Below are positions 22,401 through 33,600 of a stretch of DNA of 64,000 nucleotides, one piece after another; the stretch's first letter is position 1; every line of letters starts with the position of its first letter. The translations under genes and the position numbers were made by a program. The notes beneath the pieces were generated by a model, which made no database searches, was not told the DNA's origin, and saw only the letters and a program-made list of their open reading frames with translations. The stretch spans positions 102,405,897 to 102,469,896 of the forward strand of contig NC_081407.1 of NCBI RefSeq assembly GCF_030272615.1, given 5' to 3'. Source of the DNA: Cryptomeria japonica (lineage: Eukaryota > Streptophyta > Pinopsida > Cupressales > Cupressaceae).

Positions 22401-23981
22401 AATAAATAATAAACACTTGAAGGCCAATATTAAATCAAAACTCCATGTACGACATAGACTCAAAAAGACACAGAAGGCTTTCAGCAAACCCAGAAATACA
22501 AATATTTCCCACAAACTATAGAATAAAACCTTACAACAAATTTATGCCTTCATATATTTCCTTCCTCACTATACAAATTTTAGATTATGTTATAGATTAG
22601 AGAGGAACCAACCCACGAAAAATTCACGGAAAAGAAAATAAAAAGACAAACATTAACCAAAAACCCTAGCCTCAATCTCAACCAATCAAAATATTACAAT
22701 CTATAATATATTTTACCAACCCCACCATATAATATAATTTTACCTCCCTTTTTAAATTCAACCAATAAGAGAAGAGGGTAGGTAAGGTAAATATAAATCA
22801 TGCTTTTTACAATTTGGTGGGAATGTTTTATCATTTTATTATTTATACAACGCACTTAATATAAAAGTCAAACTAATAAATAAAACATGAGCCACAATTA
22901 AATAAATTAAATGGGGAAATTAAATTAAATAAACCAAAGGTTCATAAATGAATTAATGAACTAGATAAACATTAAAAGCCAAATAAATATTAAACCATGG
23001 ACGATTAAATAAATAAATAAATAAATACCAATAAAGGTCAAATCACAAATAAATATAAAACACATCATAAGCTAAACAATAAAAAATTAAATAAATATTA
23101 AATCATCATTAAAATAAATAAACATTTAAATATCAAATAATCAAATAACCAAAAAGAAAAGAATCCAATAAATTAAATTAAACATTAGATAACCAAATAA
23201 TCAAATCGCTATTAATCAAAATAATTAAAATTAACATCATTAATTATTTAATCTTGCATCAATAATCAAATAGTCAATCTCAACATAAAAAGAATAATTA
23301 GCCAATACTAACATACTCACAATACAGAAAAAACCCAACTTACTAACTATCATGACGACTTGCGCCAAGACACTGACAACTCATAGTGAACAACTTAGAC
23401 CTAGAGTATGTGAGGGGAAATTGTGCCAACTTCGAACCACATACCATTGGGATTTAAAGACACGCTCAGACCTGTGGAGCCAGGTGGAGTCAATGTCTAG
23501 TACCTGCAAATCCTGCATCCACAAAGCAACGATACGACATATGCATATATATATTATAACAGACAAGGGTTAGAGAATTGCAACAACACATCCCACTCGC
23601 AATGAGTGATGTGGAATTGTCTCTATCCCGAAGACAGTCATACAACAATCAAACACACAATAAGATCAACTCATCATAGATAATCATTAAATATGGTTAG
23701 TACATAAAAACATCATCAAGTGCATGATTAGTATAATTCACGATTGTAGTAAGGCATGTAAAATCCATCAACAATTATGCTCATCAAATCACATGATCAA
23801 TATAATCTTTCGATAGTCAATCACATAATAAGCATATAGTGTCTAATAAATCACACAATCATTAATGATAGTATCAACATCCTATAAATAATCTTAAATA
23901 ACCTATTCCCAATAGTGTTTATCACGCATGAATTAAAGATCAACTCTAGTCAAACAAGTCAAGTCAGGGGTAGACCCTACA
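19467..23981 (-). repeat. Solo LTR, 4,515 bp
   Basis: Begins TGTAGTGCCCACC and ends GGGTAGACCCTACA, with TG...CA ends and a TGTAG/CTACA inverted pair, bounded by AAAAT duplications. No gag or pol motif inside. Orientation is taken as minus because its plus-strand start shares TGCCCACCAAAATACCC with the outer edge of the LTR of the minus-strand Gypsy at 58339. Removing it plus one AAAAT makes the flanking array period exactly 147 bp again. The interior is AT-rich and non-coding. Confidence 0.82.
22840..23290. repeat. AAAT-rich low-complexity tract in the solo LTR
   Basis: Dense TAAATAAA/ATTAAAT runs, including four perfect AAAT units near 23005. Confidence 0.6.
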
Positions 23982-24092
23982 AAAATTCCCTCCCATGAAG
24001 GGTATAAATCAATTCTAAGAGATTTCCACAATCCATCATATAATCAAGAGAGCATTTCTGGATTCGATTGCGTGAAAGATTTTAGCATCAAC

Positions 24093-24124
24093 GTTTCAGA
24101 TCACACTCCATGATCCATCATCAG
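24093..24124 (-). ncRNA. Hammerhead core, array unit C (intact)
   Basis: CTGATGA, 7-pair stem II (GGATCAT with GTGATCT, two G-U pairs), loop GGAGT, GAAAC. Followed by GTTGATG, as in the PLE copies. Confidence 0.65.
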
Positions 24125-24239
24125 GATGAAAATTCCCTCCCATGAAGGGTATAAATCAGTTCTAAGAGATTTCCACAATCCATCATATAATCAAGAGAGC
24201 ATTTTTGGATTCGATTGCGTGAAAGATTTTAGCATCAAC

Positions 24240-24271
24240 GTTTCAGATCACACTCCATGATCCATCATCAA
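24240..24271 (-). ncRNA. Hammerhead core, array unit D (one core change)
   Basis: As unit C, but the first core strand is TTGATGA; GAAAC is intact. Confidence 0.5.
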
Positions 24272-24305
24272 GATGAAAATTCCCTCCCATGAAGGGTATA
24301 AATCA

Positions 24306-25240
24306 CTGGTAAAGCACATCCTGGCAGCTAAAATTGAAGAAAAGGATGAATGGATTATAGATTCTGGATGTTCACATCATATGACTGGTGATAAAAATAA
24401 ATTCTTATCTTTTCAAGAATACAATGGAGGTCTAGTAATATTTGGAGATGATAAAGCTTGTTTAATCAAAGGAAAAGGCACTATATCTTTTGATGGTAAG
24501 CAAAATATTGACAACGTTTATTATGTTGAAGGATTGAAGCATAATCTTTTGAGTGTTGGTCAATTAGTTGAAAAGGGATTTCAATTAAAATTCAAGAATG
24601 GTAAATGCAAAATCATGAATAAAACTAGTTTAGAGATTGCACCTGATAATCAAACTAGAGGTAATATCTTTCATTTGAATAATAGTGAAAAGATATGCTT
24701 GATTGCACATATTGATGAAAGTTGGTTATGGCATAAGAGACTTTGTCATGTGAATTTTGATTGTATTGTGAAGATCAGTACTACTAAAGTAGTAAGGGAT
24801 TTACCTAAGATTGTAAAACCTCATAATCCAGTATGTAAGGAATGTCAAATGGGAAAGCAAGTTAGAACAACTTTTAAGAGTATTTCTGAGAAATCGAATA
24901 ATGTTTTTGATTTAATTCATACTCACTTGTGTGGTCTGGAAAGAACTAGAAGTCTACATGGAGATAGATACTTTATGCTAATTATTGATGATTATTCTAG
25001 AATGTGTTGGGTTACTTTTCTCAGGGAGAAATCAGAAGCTTTTGAAAAATTCAAGTTATTCAAGGCAATGGTAGAGAATGAAACTGGTAAGAAAATCAAA
25101 TGTTTAAGATCAGATCAAGGAGGAGAATTTACATCTAAGGAGTTTAATACATTATGTGAAGTGAATGGAATGAAAAGACAACTATTAGTACCTCAGACAC
25201 CTCAGTAGAATGGAAATATGGAAAGGAAAAACAACTATTC
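24306..25240 (+). pseudogene. Copia pol: protease, GAG-pre-integrase and integrase core
   Basis: DEWIIDSGCSHHMTGD carries the DSG of the aspartic protease. LWHKRLCH...CKECQMGK is the zinc-binding N-terminus of the integrase. LIIDDYSR and RSDQGGEF supply two of the catalytic acids of the DDE core. A TAG at 25206 replaces the residue before NGN(M)ERKN, where the catalytic glutamate lies, and a one-base shift follows within about 30 bp. Upstream residues of the open frame before about 24306 are array sequence, not Copia. Confidence 0.85.
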
Positions 25241-25914
25241 TAGATGCAACTAGAAGCATGATATTGGAGGCAAATCTACCTCATGTGTACTGGAGAGAAG
25301 TAGTGAATACAACCATTTACACTTTAGACAAAGTTCACATCAAAGGTGAAACTGGTAAGACCCCTTATGAACTATGGTTTGGTAATACTCCTACTCTTAA
25401 ATACTTTAGAATATTTGGAAGCAAATGTTATATTAGGAGAGATGAGTATGTTGGTAAATTTGATCCTAGAAGTGATGAAGGAATATTTCTTGGTTATTCA
25501 TCTAAGAGAAAGGCATATAGATGTTTCAATAAAAGACTGCAGAAGATCATCGAGAGTGCAAATGTGAAGATAGATGAACACTTTAGAGGAAATTCAAGGT
25601 CTATAGATTCTGAACCAACAGTTGAGATGATTTTAAATGAACCTATACATAGTACACCGGTACAAAATGTTGATCCAGTCACACCGGTATCATCGAAGAA
25701 TTCCATAGTGAGTGAAGAACAACAACAAGTGAACAAACCCAAGTATGTAAGATTGAATCACTCTAAAAGTCAGATAATTGGGAATAAGTATCAAAGTGTT
25801 ATGACAAGAGTGAGACTGACAAATGAAGAGGTATGTTTAATTTCTCAAATTGAACGAGCATCTGTTATTGAGGCATGTGAAGATAAACATTGGATTAAAG
25901 CAATGGAAGATTGA
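25240..25914 (+). pseudogene. Copia pol: integrase C-terminus and linker to RT
   Basis: LDATRSMILEANLPHVYWREVVNT, then KTPYELWFGNTPTLKYFRIFGSKCY and FDPRSDEGIFLGYS, the classic Copia integrase C-terminal blocks. These are followed by a low-conservation linker and the start of the RT (ALSEP/IEAC-like EACEDKHWIKAMED), closed by a TGA at 25912. Confidence 0.85.
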
Positions 25915-27388
25915 ATTAGAATAAATTGAAAAGAATAATACATGGACATTGGTTCGCCGGCCTAAAGACAAAAATGTAATTGGAACTAAATGGGTATTTA
26001 GAAATAAACTTAATGAAGATGGTAAGGTAATCAGAAACAAAGCAAGATTACTATGTAAAGGATATTTACAGAAAGAAGGAATTGATTACAATGAAACCTT
26101 TGCACCGATAGCTAGAATTGAGGCAATCAAGTTATTTCTTGCATTTGTAGCATACAAGAACTATAAAGTATATTAGATGGATGTAAAATGTGCATTTATG
26201 AATGGTGATCTTGAAGAAGAAGTTAACATTGAATAGTCTGATGGATTTTTATTAACAAATGATGAAGATAGGGTATGCAGATTAAGGAAAGCTTTGTATG
26301 GATTGAAGAAAGCTCCTAGAGCTTGGTATGCTAGATTGGATAAATATCTTTTGAAGCTTGGTTAAACTAAAGGTAATGCTGACAACAACTTTTATTTCAA
26401 AGTGACTAATGATGACATCCTGGTTATTGAAGTTTTTGTTGATGATATCATTTTTGGAGGTGAAGATGGATTGTGTAAAGACTTTACTAATAAGATGTAG
26501 GAAGAATTTGAAATGTCTATGATTGGGGAAATAAAATTCTTTTTAGGATTGTAGATTTCACAGACTGATAAAGGTATATTCATATGTCAAATAAAATATT
26601 TGAAGGAAATATTAAAGAAATTTGGTATGGAAAATTCTAAACCGGTAAGTACTCCTATGACTAAAACTGATAAATTGACATTAAAGGATGATTCAACTCC
26701 TGTTAATCTGACAAGATATAAGTCTATGATTGGAGGTTTATTGTATTTGACACAAACAAGACCTAATATAATGAATGGAGTATGTATTGTTTCAAGGTTT
26801 CAGAGTAATCCTAAAGAAAATCATGAATCAACAGTGAAAAGGATTTTCCGGTATCTACAAGGCACAACAAACCTTGGTTTATGGTATCCTAAAGATGAAA
26901 ATTTTGATTTATGTGCATACATGGATGCAAATTGGGCAGGAGATGTAGATGACAAAAAGAGCATCAGTGGCGAGGCATTCTTTCTTGGTAGCAGATTGAT
27001 TTCATGGTTGAGCAAGAAACAAAGTTGTACATCATTATGAATAGTAGAATCAAAATATGTTGCAATAACAACTAATTGTACTCGGGTATTATGGATTAAG
27101 AAAATGTTGAAGGACATAAAGGTAAAATGCAAAGAACCGATAATCATCTATTGTGATAATTCAGAAGAAATTGATATATCAAAGAATCCAGTATTTCACT
27201 CTAAAACTAAACATGTTTCTATTAAGTATAATTTTCTGAAAGAGAATGTTGAAGCAAAAGAAGTGAGATTTGTTTATGTGAATACTAAAGAGCAAATTGC
27301 AGATATCTTTACTAAGCCTTTACCTAAGGAAACTTTTGAATATCTCAGAGAGCAGCTTGGGGTAATACCCTCACTGGTAGAGACTTAG
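25915..27388 (+). pseudogene. Copia pol: reverse transcriptase and RNase H
   Basis: KWVFRNKLNEDGKVIRNKARL, then [39 protein letters not shown] (the catalytic DD) and FLGL blocks define the Copia RT. SMIGGLLYLTQTRPNI, RYLQGTTNLGLWY, AYMDANWAGDVDDKKS and the final KTKHVSIKYNFLKE and EQIADIFTKPLP blocks are the RNase H. Stops interrupt at about 26174, 26235, 26363, 26500, 26553 and 27038. Inactive. Confidence 0.88.
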
Positions 27389-27764
27389 ACAGTTGGATTT
27401 TGCATCAAACCAACAGAGACTAATAGAGAAATCATTTTTCTGGCTTTGATGGAGGAGAGCTACTTCTCAGGGGGAGTAGTTGGTTATAAATATTGGTTAT
27501 TGTAATTGGTTATATGAATTGAGTTGTATATTCTAGTATTTGTATTGCTTTGATATTTGATGTCAAAGGGGGAGAGATATCTATGGAAAAACATTAAACA
27601 GTATCCTTTGGAGAGATATTATTCATTGGGGCAGAGATTTATACTCACTACATTTTGGTTTTTGATTTCTGTTATTGATCTATTCTGGAGATTGTTGGTT
27701 TTTCGTTTTTGGCATTTTTGCTTTGGCACTTAGATGTTTTTTCATCTAGTGTTGCCATCAATGC

Positions 27765-27776
27765 CAAAGGGGGATA
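27765..27776 (+). other. Polypurine tract of Copia
   Basis: CAAAGGGGGATA, two bases before the 3' LTR. Confidence 0.7.
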
Positions 27777-27778
27777 TT

Positions 27779-28821
27779 GTTGGTATTATGGATGTGTTGC
27801 ATTAGTTTTGTCATTGATGTCAACACTGATCCTTCTGGAGATCTATGGTTATGTTGAATTGGCACATTGTTGTTCACCAGCATATTTAGTGACTTATGTT
27901 CAGTCACCGGTATATTGTTCATTGACACTAAGGATGAATTATTATCATCTAGAGATCACTTGGTTATGTCGAAGACATGGTTTGGATACTTGGTTTTGGT
28001 ATTTTGGTTATTGATCTAATCAAGTTGACATATTTACTGTTACCGGAAAATTGGTCTAGGTTATGCACTGACACACGTTATCTATTCCAGATCAGCACAA
28101 CACGTTATGGAGATGATTTATTGATTGAATATTGTTGTAAATGTATTGAGCCGACATGATGCATTGCATCTTGACTTATTTAATTGTAATATTCTTAGTA
28201 ACCCGACCTACTCATTTGGTCTTAGGCTTGGTATATATGTAAAATCTCATTTGTGAGATTAGGAGATGATATAGTAAGATTGTGGTATTTGATATATGCG
28301 AGTATAAGCAGAGATATTCATGCAGACATCATTTGAAGGTTTAAGGAAGGTTTGAAGGTTATTATTAGAGCTTAACCGGTACTAAATCCAGCATTAGAGA
28401 TACTACTTTGAGCAATACATTATCATTGGATTTAACCATCCAATTGTAGTCAGTGTGACTCCTATCTTGTGATTGAGCAGTGAGCTCTAGGGGGTTGGCC
28501 TTTCTGCATGTGCAAACCCCATTTATGTACACATAATATCTATAATAGTATAATCTGATTGTGGGTAAGGTTTCCCACTATTTTTTTTCCCCTTATAGGG
28601 TTTCCACATACAAATCTCTGTGTTATGTGTTGTGGATATTGTTTCTCTTTCTGTTTCATGCATTAAGTTTCACCGGTATTAATATTTACTGCTAATCTAT
28701 CAACCGACATTAAGTTTGGTTTACAGGTATTATACATCAAGTTTAATTAAGTTATATTTGGGTTGAAATTAATAAGACAACTTATTCACCCCCCCTCTTA
28801 GTTGCCTCCCGGGTCCTAACA
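27779..28821 (+). repeat. 3' LTR of Copia (complete)
   Basis: TGTTGGTATTATGG to GGGTCCTAACA, 1,043 bp, followed by the ATATA duplication. Confidence 0.85.
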
Positions 28822-29473
28822 TATATATCCTACACTCACATGTGACCCCTTGGTCAAGATATATTCCAAGGCCTACCAGTGATGAGATTGAGATGATAGA
28901 CTCAGATGGGTCAGATAAGGATGTCATGACCGACTATACTGATAATGTGGATGCACATCAGTGGTACGTCACATGGTGGGGTAGGGTATACCCTGGAGCC
29001 ATCTTTCCTATGGACTTCCCTAGAGGGAACCCTGGACCATGGAGTCATGTAGGTGGCAAGGATGACTTTGATAATCTGAGAACCTGGGTGAGGTAGACAC
29101 ATATGATTAGCAAGAGGATACAAGACAGTAGGATATTGGTGATTATGGAGATGAACCTTATGTAGGAGAGGGAGATCTGGATGGTGATGATGAGGAGGAT
29201 GGAGAGGAGGAGGAGGATGAGGAGGATGAGGAGGGTGAGGAGGATGAAGAGGACAAGTCAGATATAGTTCCACATCACTTCAGAGATGACACCATAGCCT
29301 TAGATCCACTGATCATGCCATCCTGAGGAGAGAAGGACCTTATAAAGGGTCCTAAGTCTAGTCCCCACCATCTCGCACCTAGTGTACAGAGACATTATGA
29401 GCATAGAGAGACCAGTGGTTCCTAATCATAGGAGGTCTCTTTTCATGACCCTACTGGCGAGAGGTTGATCTAG
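28822..29473 (+). pseudogene. PMD gene, 3' part
   Basis: Resumes after the Copia in the frame left at 17587. TPWSRYIPRP and WYVTWWGRVYPG belong to the C-terminal region, which becomes strongly acidic (GAGGAT-rich DNA at 29175-29250) after a TAG at 29094 and a frame change. A stop follows DPLIMPS at about 29324. The tail and length resemble PMD-type proteins with acidic C-termini. Confidence 0.6.
29175..29255 (+). repeat. GAGGAT/GAGGAG microsatellite-like tract
   Basis: Encodes a run of D/E residues in one frame and explains the spurious proline/histidine frame on the other strand. Confidence 0.7.
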
Positions 29474-29569
29474 GTAAGGTGTTTTATGATTATTTAATTT
29501 ATGCATTTAATTATTTAGATTTGATACTATAGAATGTTACTGATGTAAAACCTCTTATCATCTCTGCAG
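29474..29569 (+). other. Candidate intron in the PMD gene
   Basis: Donor TAG|GTAAGGT and acceptor CATCTCTGCAG|TTGG enclose 96 bp of T-rich DNA, a plausible plant intron. Confidence 0.45.
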
Positions 29570-29880
29570 TTGGTGTTTAGGAGTGGCACTCCCTCATCTA
29601 GAATATAGTGACATACATCATCACCACTGCACACATTCCTAGCTCCTCACAGATAGTGCATAGAACTCAGAGAAGTGTTGGTCAACATGAGGACATATTC
29701 ACCCCCTTTCGGGTGGAGATAGACATTTGTCAAGAGAGGGAGAATAGTTTTCTAGAGAGGTTGCAGCGAACAGGGCATGATCTAGCAGTGGTGCAGGTAG
29801 AGGCATCCATGTATTGTGGGACCATGATGAATAGGGAGCTTAGGAGATCCTCACGGAGTCACTCACGTTCCTCATCTTGA
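29570..29880 (+). pseudogene. Possible last exon of the PMD gene
   Basis: An open frame from 29608 to a TGA at 29880 ends in an RRSSRSHSRSSS tail. I recognise no domain; it is assigned by position and the candidate splice acceptor only. Confidence 0.35.
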
Positions 29881-30585
29881 CACACACTCATGGGTCCACC
29901 CCCATGGCTAGATCAGAAGGGGACAACCAGTCACCAGCCTCCAACTGCTAGTCCTAGAGATAGGAGATGACCATGTTTGTAGTATGGGTCACTTTTTGAT
30001 GTATAGTGATGTGTATGTTGTTACACTCATTGATATCAATTTATATATGCTTATGCTTTTATCTCAAACATGTTATTTTAATTCTTGAAACGATGTATGC
30101 ATTTCTTTGATTAAAAGTAACATATTTGGTAATGAACATGTATGTCTAATTTAATTTCCATGGGATTGATTTCTCAATGCTTCATGGTTAAATTGATACA
30201 TTTGTGATTTAATTAAATAACTAAGTATTTAATTAAATACTACTTTGGTGATGTAGAAGAAAATGTGTTAAGTTGAAGAACTATATGACTAATGTGATTT
30301 AATTAACTCTAATTAAACACAACATGATATAATCCTACTTAACACATAAGAAATTGTTTAACATGATAGCACATATAAAATGTAAATCTATTACAATTTA
30401 CATAAATGGATCCAAGACAAACCATAAAGTGAAGAAAAACGCTTGTCAAGAATGAAGTAATGTAGATTAAATAATATAATATCATTTAATACCACATACT
30501 TTAATAAAGATATGCTACCATATTATCCAATTTGAAGAAAGAAAAGGCACAGGGAGAGAAAATAAGCTAGAAACAGAGAGAGAGA
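29881..30585. other. AT-rich DNA between the PMD gene and Gypsy 2
   Basis: Contains AATTAAAT palindromic strings and no coding signal. The 3' LTR of Gypsy 2 should lie here, but I cannot identify its ends. Confidence 0.4.
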
Positions 30586-30665
30586 TTAGGAATAGTATCT
30601 ATGAAGGTGCATAAAATTTATAGGTTCTTTGAGAGGTGTACCTTCCACATCTGCTATGTTGTAAG
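30586..30665 (-). pseudogene. Gypsy 2 integrase, extreme C-terminus
   Basis: Minus-strand frame IADVEGTPL...FMHLHRYYS then TAA at 30586. This is the tail of the integrase whose main part is at 51074-52180; the two pieces were separated by Gypsy 1. The 5-bp GTAAG at 30661-30665 is the duplicated target. Confidence 0.75.
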
Positions 30666-33600
30666 TGTTGTCATGAAGGATGCACCTGTTTCTGCAAAGC
30701 AAATTAGTACCCACACTTATGCACTCCTATGCAATATGGAAACGAAACTCGAGTTGTGGGTAAACTGAGAAAGAGAAATGAATCTCTCGGTTATGGGCCG
30801 ACTGAAAAGAGTAAAGAATTATTGGATTGGCTTAAAACTAAAATTATTCTAGGAGGTGATGCACCCAAACTACGATGATAAAACTGTCATGACTCACAAA
30901 AATCTATCAGAAATTTTGCGTACACAAAATAAATAACTTCCCTCTCAAATGAGCATTTCTCAGAAAGGTTAAGTAATTAATAAACTTGGAAGGAAGTTTA
31001 ACTTCTCAGCACAAATTTACTAAAACCTGTAACACAAACTAAGACCTGTGATTCTGAAAGAAGTAATAATGCATGCACACTAAGAAAAGCATGATATTCA
31101 AGGTTTTAGATGAAACACAAAAATAATTCTATCAAATCCATCATGAACAAACACCATTATCAAGGCAAACTTGTGAAACTCTACAAATAAAAGGAGTCTT
31201 GCTAAAAATAATATAACTAAAAAACTGTTGTAAATCTCTATATATCAAAGTATGAGCCACAAATCTCTTAAATTCTCTTAAGGCAAGAGAGAAAAAAAGG
31301 CAGGAACTAAGGAATTTCTAACAAATTTTCCTCTATATACAATAAAAACGCTTGCAAACTCTAAAAGAATGAACTGTACTCCTAAAAAGGCGAACTCCAG
31401 TTTGAAAATCTGAGCACAAGGAAAAAGCCTAAAAAGCAGGTGCCAAATCTGCATGAAAAGATGCAATAATGCTGCCAAAAAGTCCTCTAGCCAACATGGA
31501 ACCCCAAGAGACTCTCAAAATAGCCTCCAACTACTAACAACTACCTAAACCACTTTGAACTGTTGCTAAACTGACCCACTGTTTGATGCATGTGTGTATA
31601 AGGGGAAAATAGATTAAATATTAAAGTTAGTCAATAATGACTTAACTTTTAATATTTATTACATATATGCAACTCATTGCTGATTTTATGTGATAAAAAT
31701 TATAAGTGATTTCATTATACTATCAATTTAATATTTATTTTATTTTTCAATTGTGCATACATGCATCAGAGAGAACTTAAGTGTCGATATTAATTATTTT
31801 ATTCCAGTAAATAGAAGTTCTTAAATAAAGATTAAAATAATCTTTATATTTTATTTTGTTTCACTTCTATTTATATGAATAATATAATTAATTATTTATT
31901 ATTATATTTATCGTATTAATAATTGGCATGTGCACCTATTTCTTTTTATTATTTTATCATTATTAATAAATTAAATATAATAATAATACAATAAAAACAT
32001 GCACTTAATAAACAAAGGGTTTTAAGCCCCGTACGACTAGCATGAAAATTAGGACTTTTAGTCCTACTGGGAGTCAAGAACTCGACCACTTACAATATAA
32101 TAGACAACAACTTAAATTAAAAGAATTTAAGTCCATAAAAATCCTCAATGACAATTAGGGCATGCTAAGGTAAAAAGGTTCAAGAAAACCTAAAATTATT
32201 CATTTGCATCTTTGTCTTTAGAGAAACTGCCTCTGTTGGCCATCATGCACTCTGAGGGTTCAAACTGAGGAATTTCTACATGATTATGTGCACTGAACAA
32301 CAATCTCTGGAGTCGGGTATGCGGGTATGCATGATTTTTCATTCTTTTTTATGTAATATTTCCTTCTGGAATGAAAGAATGCACAAGTTCTAATTTTTTT
32401 TGCATGCCCTTAACTTAGGGTTTCTGCTTGGGATTGTTTATTCATGCATTTCTTTATGGACTCGGGCTTCTTAGTTGCATACTTCTATATTTCTATTGAA
32501 GGTGTATATGAATAATATTGTGGTTATAGATTATTAATTGTTGTCGTAGGGTTTGATGACATTATAACCGCTCTGAGTACTCTAGCCTTAAGTATGAACC
32601 CTGCATGATAATTCAGTGAAACCCTACCTTAGGGTTTGATGGTGCTCATGAAGATGCATCGTAGACTTCTTGCATTCTATTTACTACTTGTTCTTCAGTT
32701 GTATGCTTTGTGGCCTTGAAATCTACCAATTGTATGGGTTTGAGACCTCTTCATTTGATATGAGTTTTGGTATGATTTTGAGGGTCAATCTCGAGCTGCC
32801 ACTGTCTTTTGAATTTTGGACAGAGTTATCCTCCATTATGATAGTGAAACAAATCAATATGACTTCATTTTTTATCTTTGTATTGACTGTAAACAGTGAA
32901 TGCTATCGACTCTACTCTGTTTCTCAATATCATATTGTTAATAATAGTAAAGAGAACTCAAAATAATGACACTAAAAGAACCCAAATATTGTTAACTTGA
33001 ATTCCTTGATCATGATTACTTGGATTTAGCAAGACTACTCTCTTGGTTCACCTCCATATCTTATGTTATGAAAAATGTCTATGATAATGTAAACTACTAT
33101 CACTATTCTAGGTAAGGATTTTGTGTCAAAATTTATATCTTAAGTTGCTATCTCCAAATTGTCTCTATGAATGTGACTTATAGTGCTTCTACTAGGACTG
33201 TGTGCAAACTTTGTGTATTGTGTTAATCAGTAACATGTTTTTGTAATTCCTTATGACTGCAACTGGTGACTAAATTTGGATTTTTCTAGTTCTTGTTGAC
33301 TGTACTAGTGAGTTTTGTCCCTCTATGCTTGATGTTTCTCTAACCATCACTCCCCTATGATTATTTACTCTATACTTCTTATGCATTTGACTGGACTGCA
33401 CTCTTGTGACTATCAATCTTTATCCTTCAATTTGCTTATGCCCATTGTTTTAAGGACACATGTGGCTGCTATTGTTGTAGATGACTATTATAGGGTTGTG
33501 CATTCTAAAGTAATGTTACTGTTCTTTATCATTTTTATTTTCTTTTTTTTCTTGTGTAAAGCTAGGATTGTAACCTCTAAGATGTTTACTACTTATTGCT

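Larger units (their letters stand above)
23982..24305 (-). repeat. Hammerhead-motif tandem array, right half
   Basis: Two more 147-bp units (landmark GCGTGAAAG at 24070 and 24217) and the start of a third (AATTCCCTCCCATGAAGGG at about 24278). It ends near 24305, where Copia coding sequence resumes. Confidence 0.8.
17588..28821 (+). mobile_element. Copia retrotransposon, degenerate, with nested insertions
   Basis: Two LTRs of about 1 kb, an initiator-Met-like PBS, gag, protease, integrase, RT and RNase H in Copia order, and a polypurine tract before the 3' LTR. Total span is 11.2 kb, of which about 5.1 kb is a hammerhead-motif array holding a solo LTR. Many stops and frameshifts make it inactive. 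Gag and protease lie on opposite sides of the array, and the expected gag C-terminus with its CCHC knuckle is absent. Confidence 0.88.

Noticed and set aside
24273-24305. Start of the 311-codon Copia frame
   Set aside because: Its first codons are hammerhead-array sequence fused by chance to the protease frame.
19198-24305. CRISPR-like interpretation of the 147-bp repeats
   Set aside because: Units are directly tandem without unique spacers and are PLE-related; eukaryotic context.
28911-29273. Minus-strand frame with HPPHPPHPP runs
   Set aside because: Reverse translation of the GAGGAT tract encoding the acidic PMD tail.
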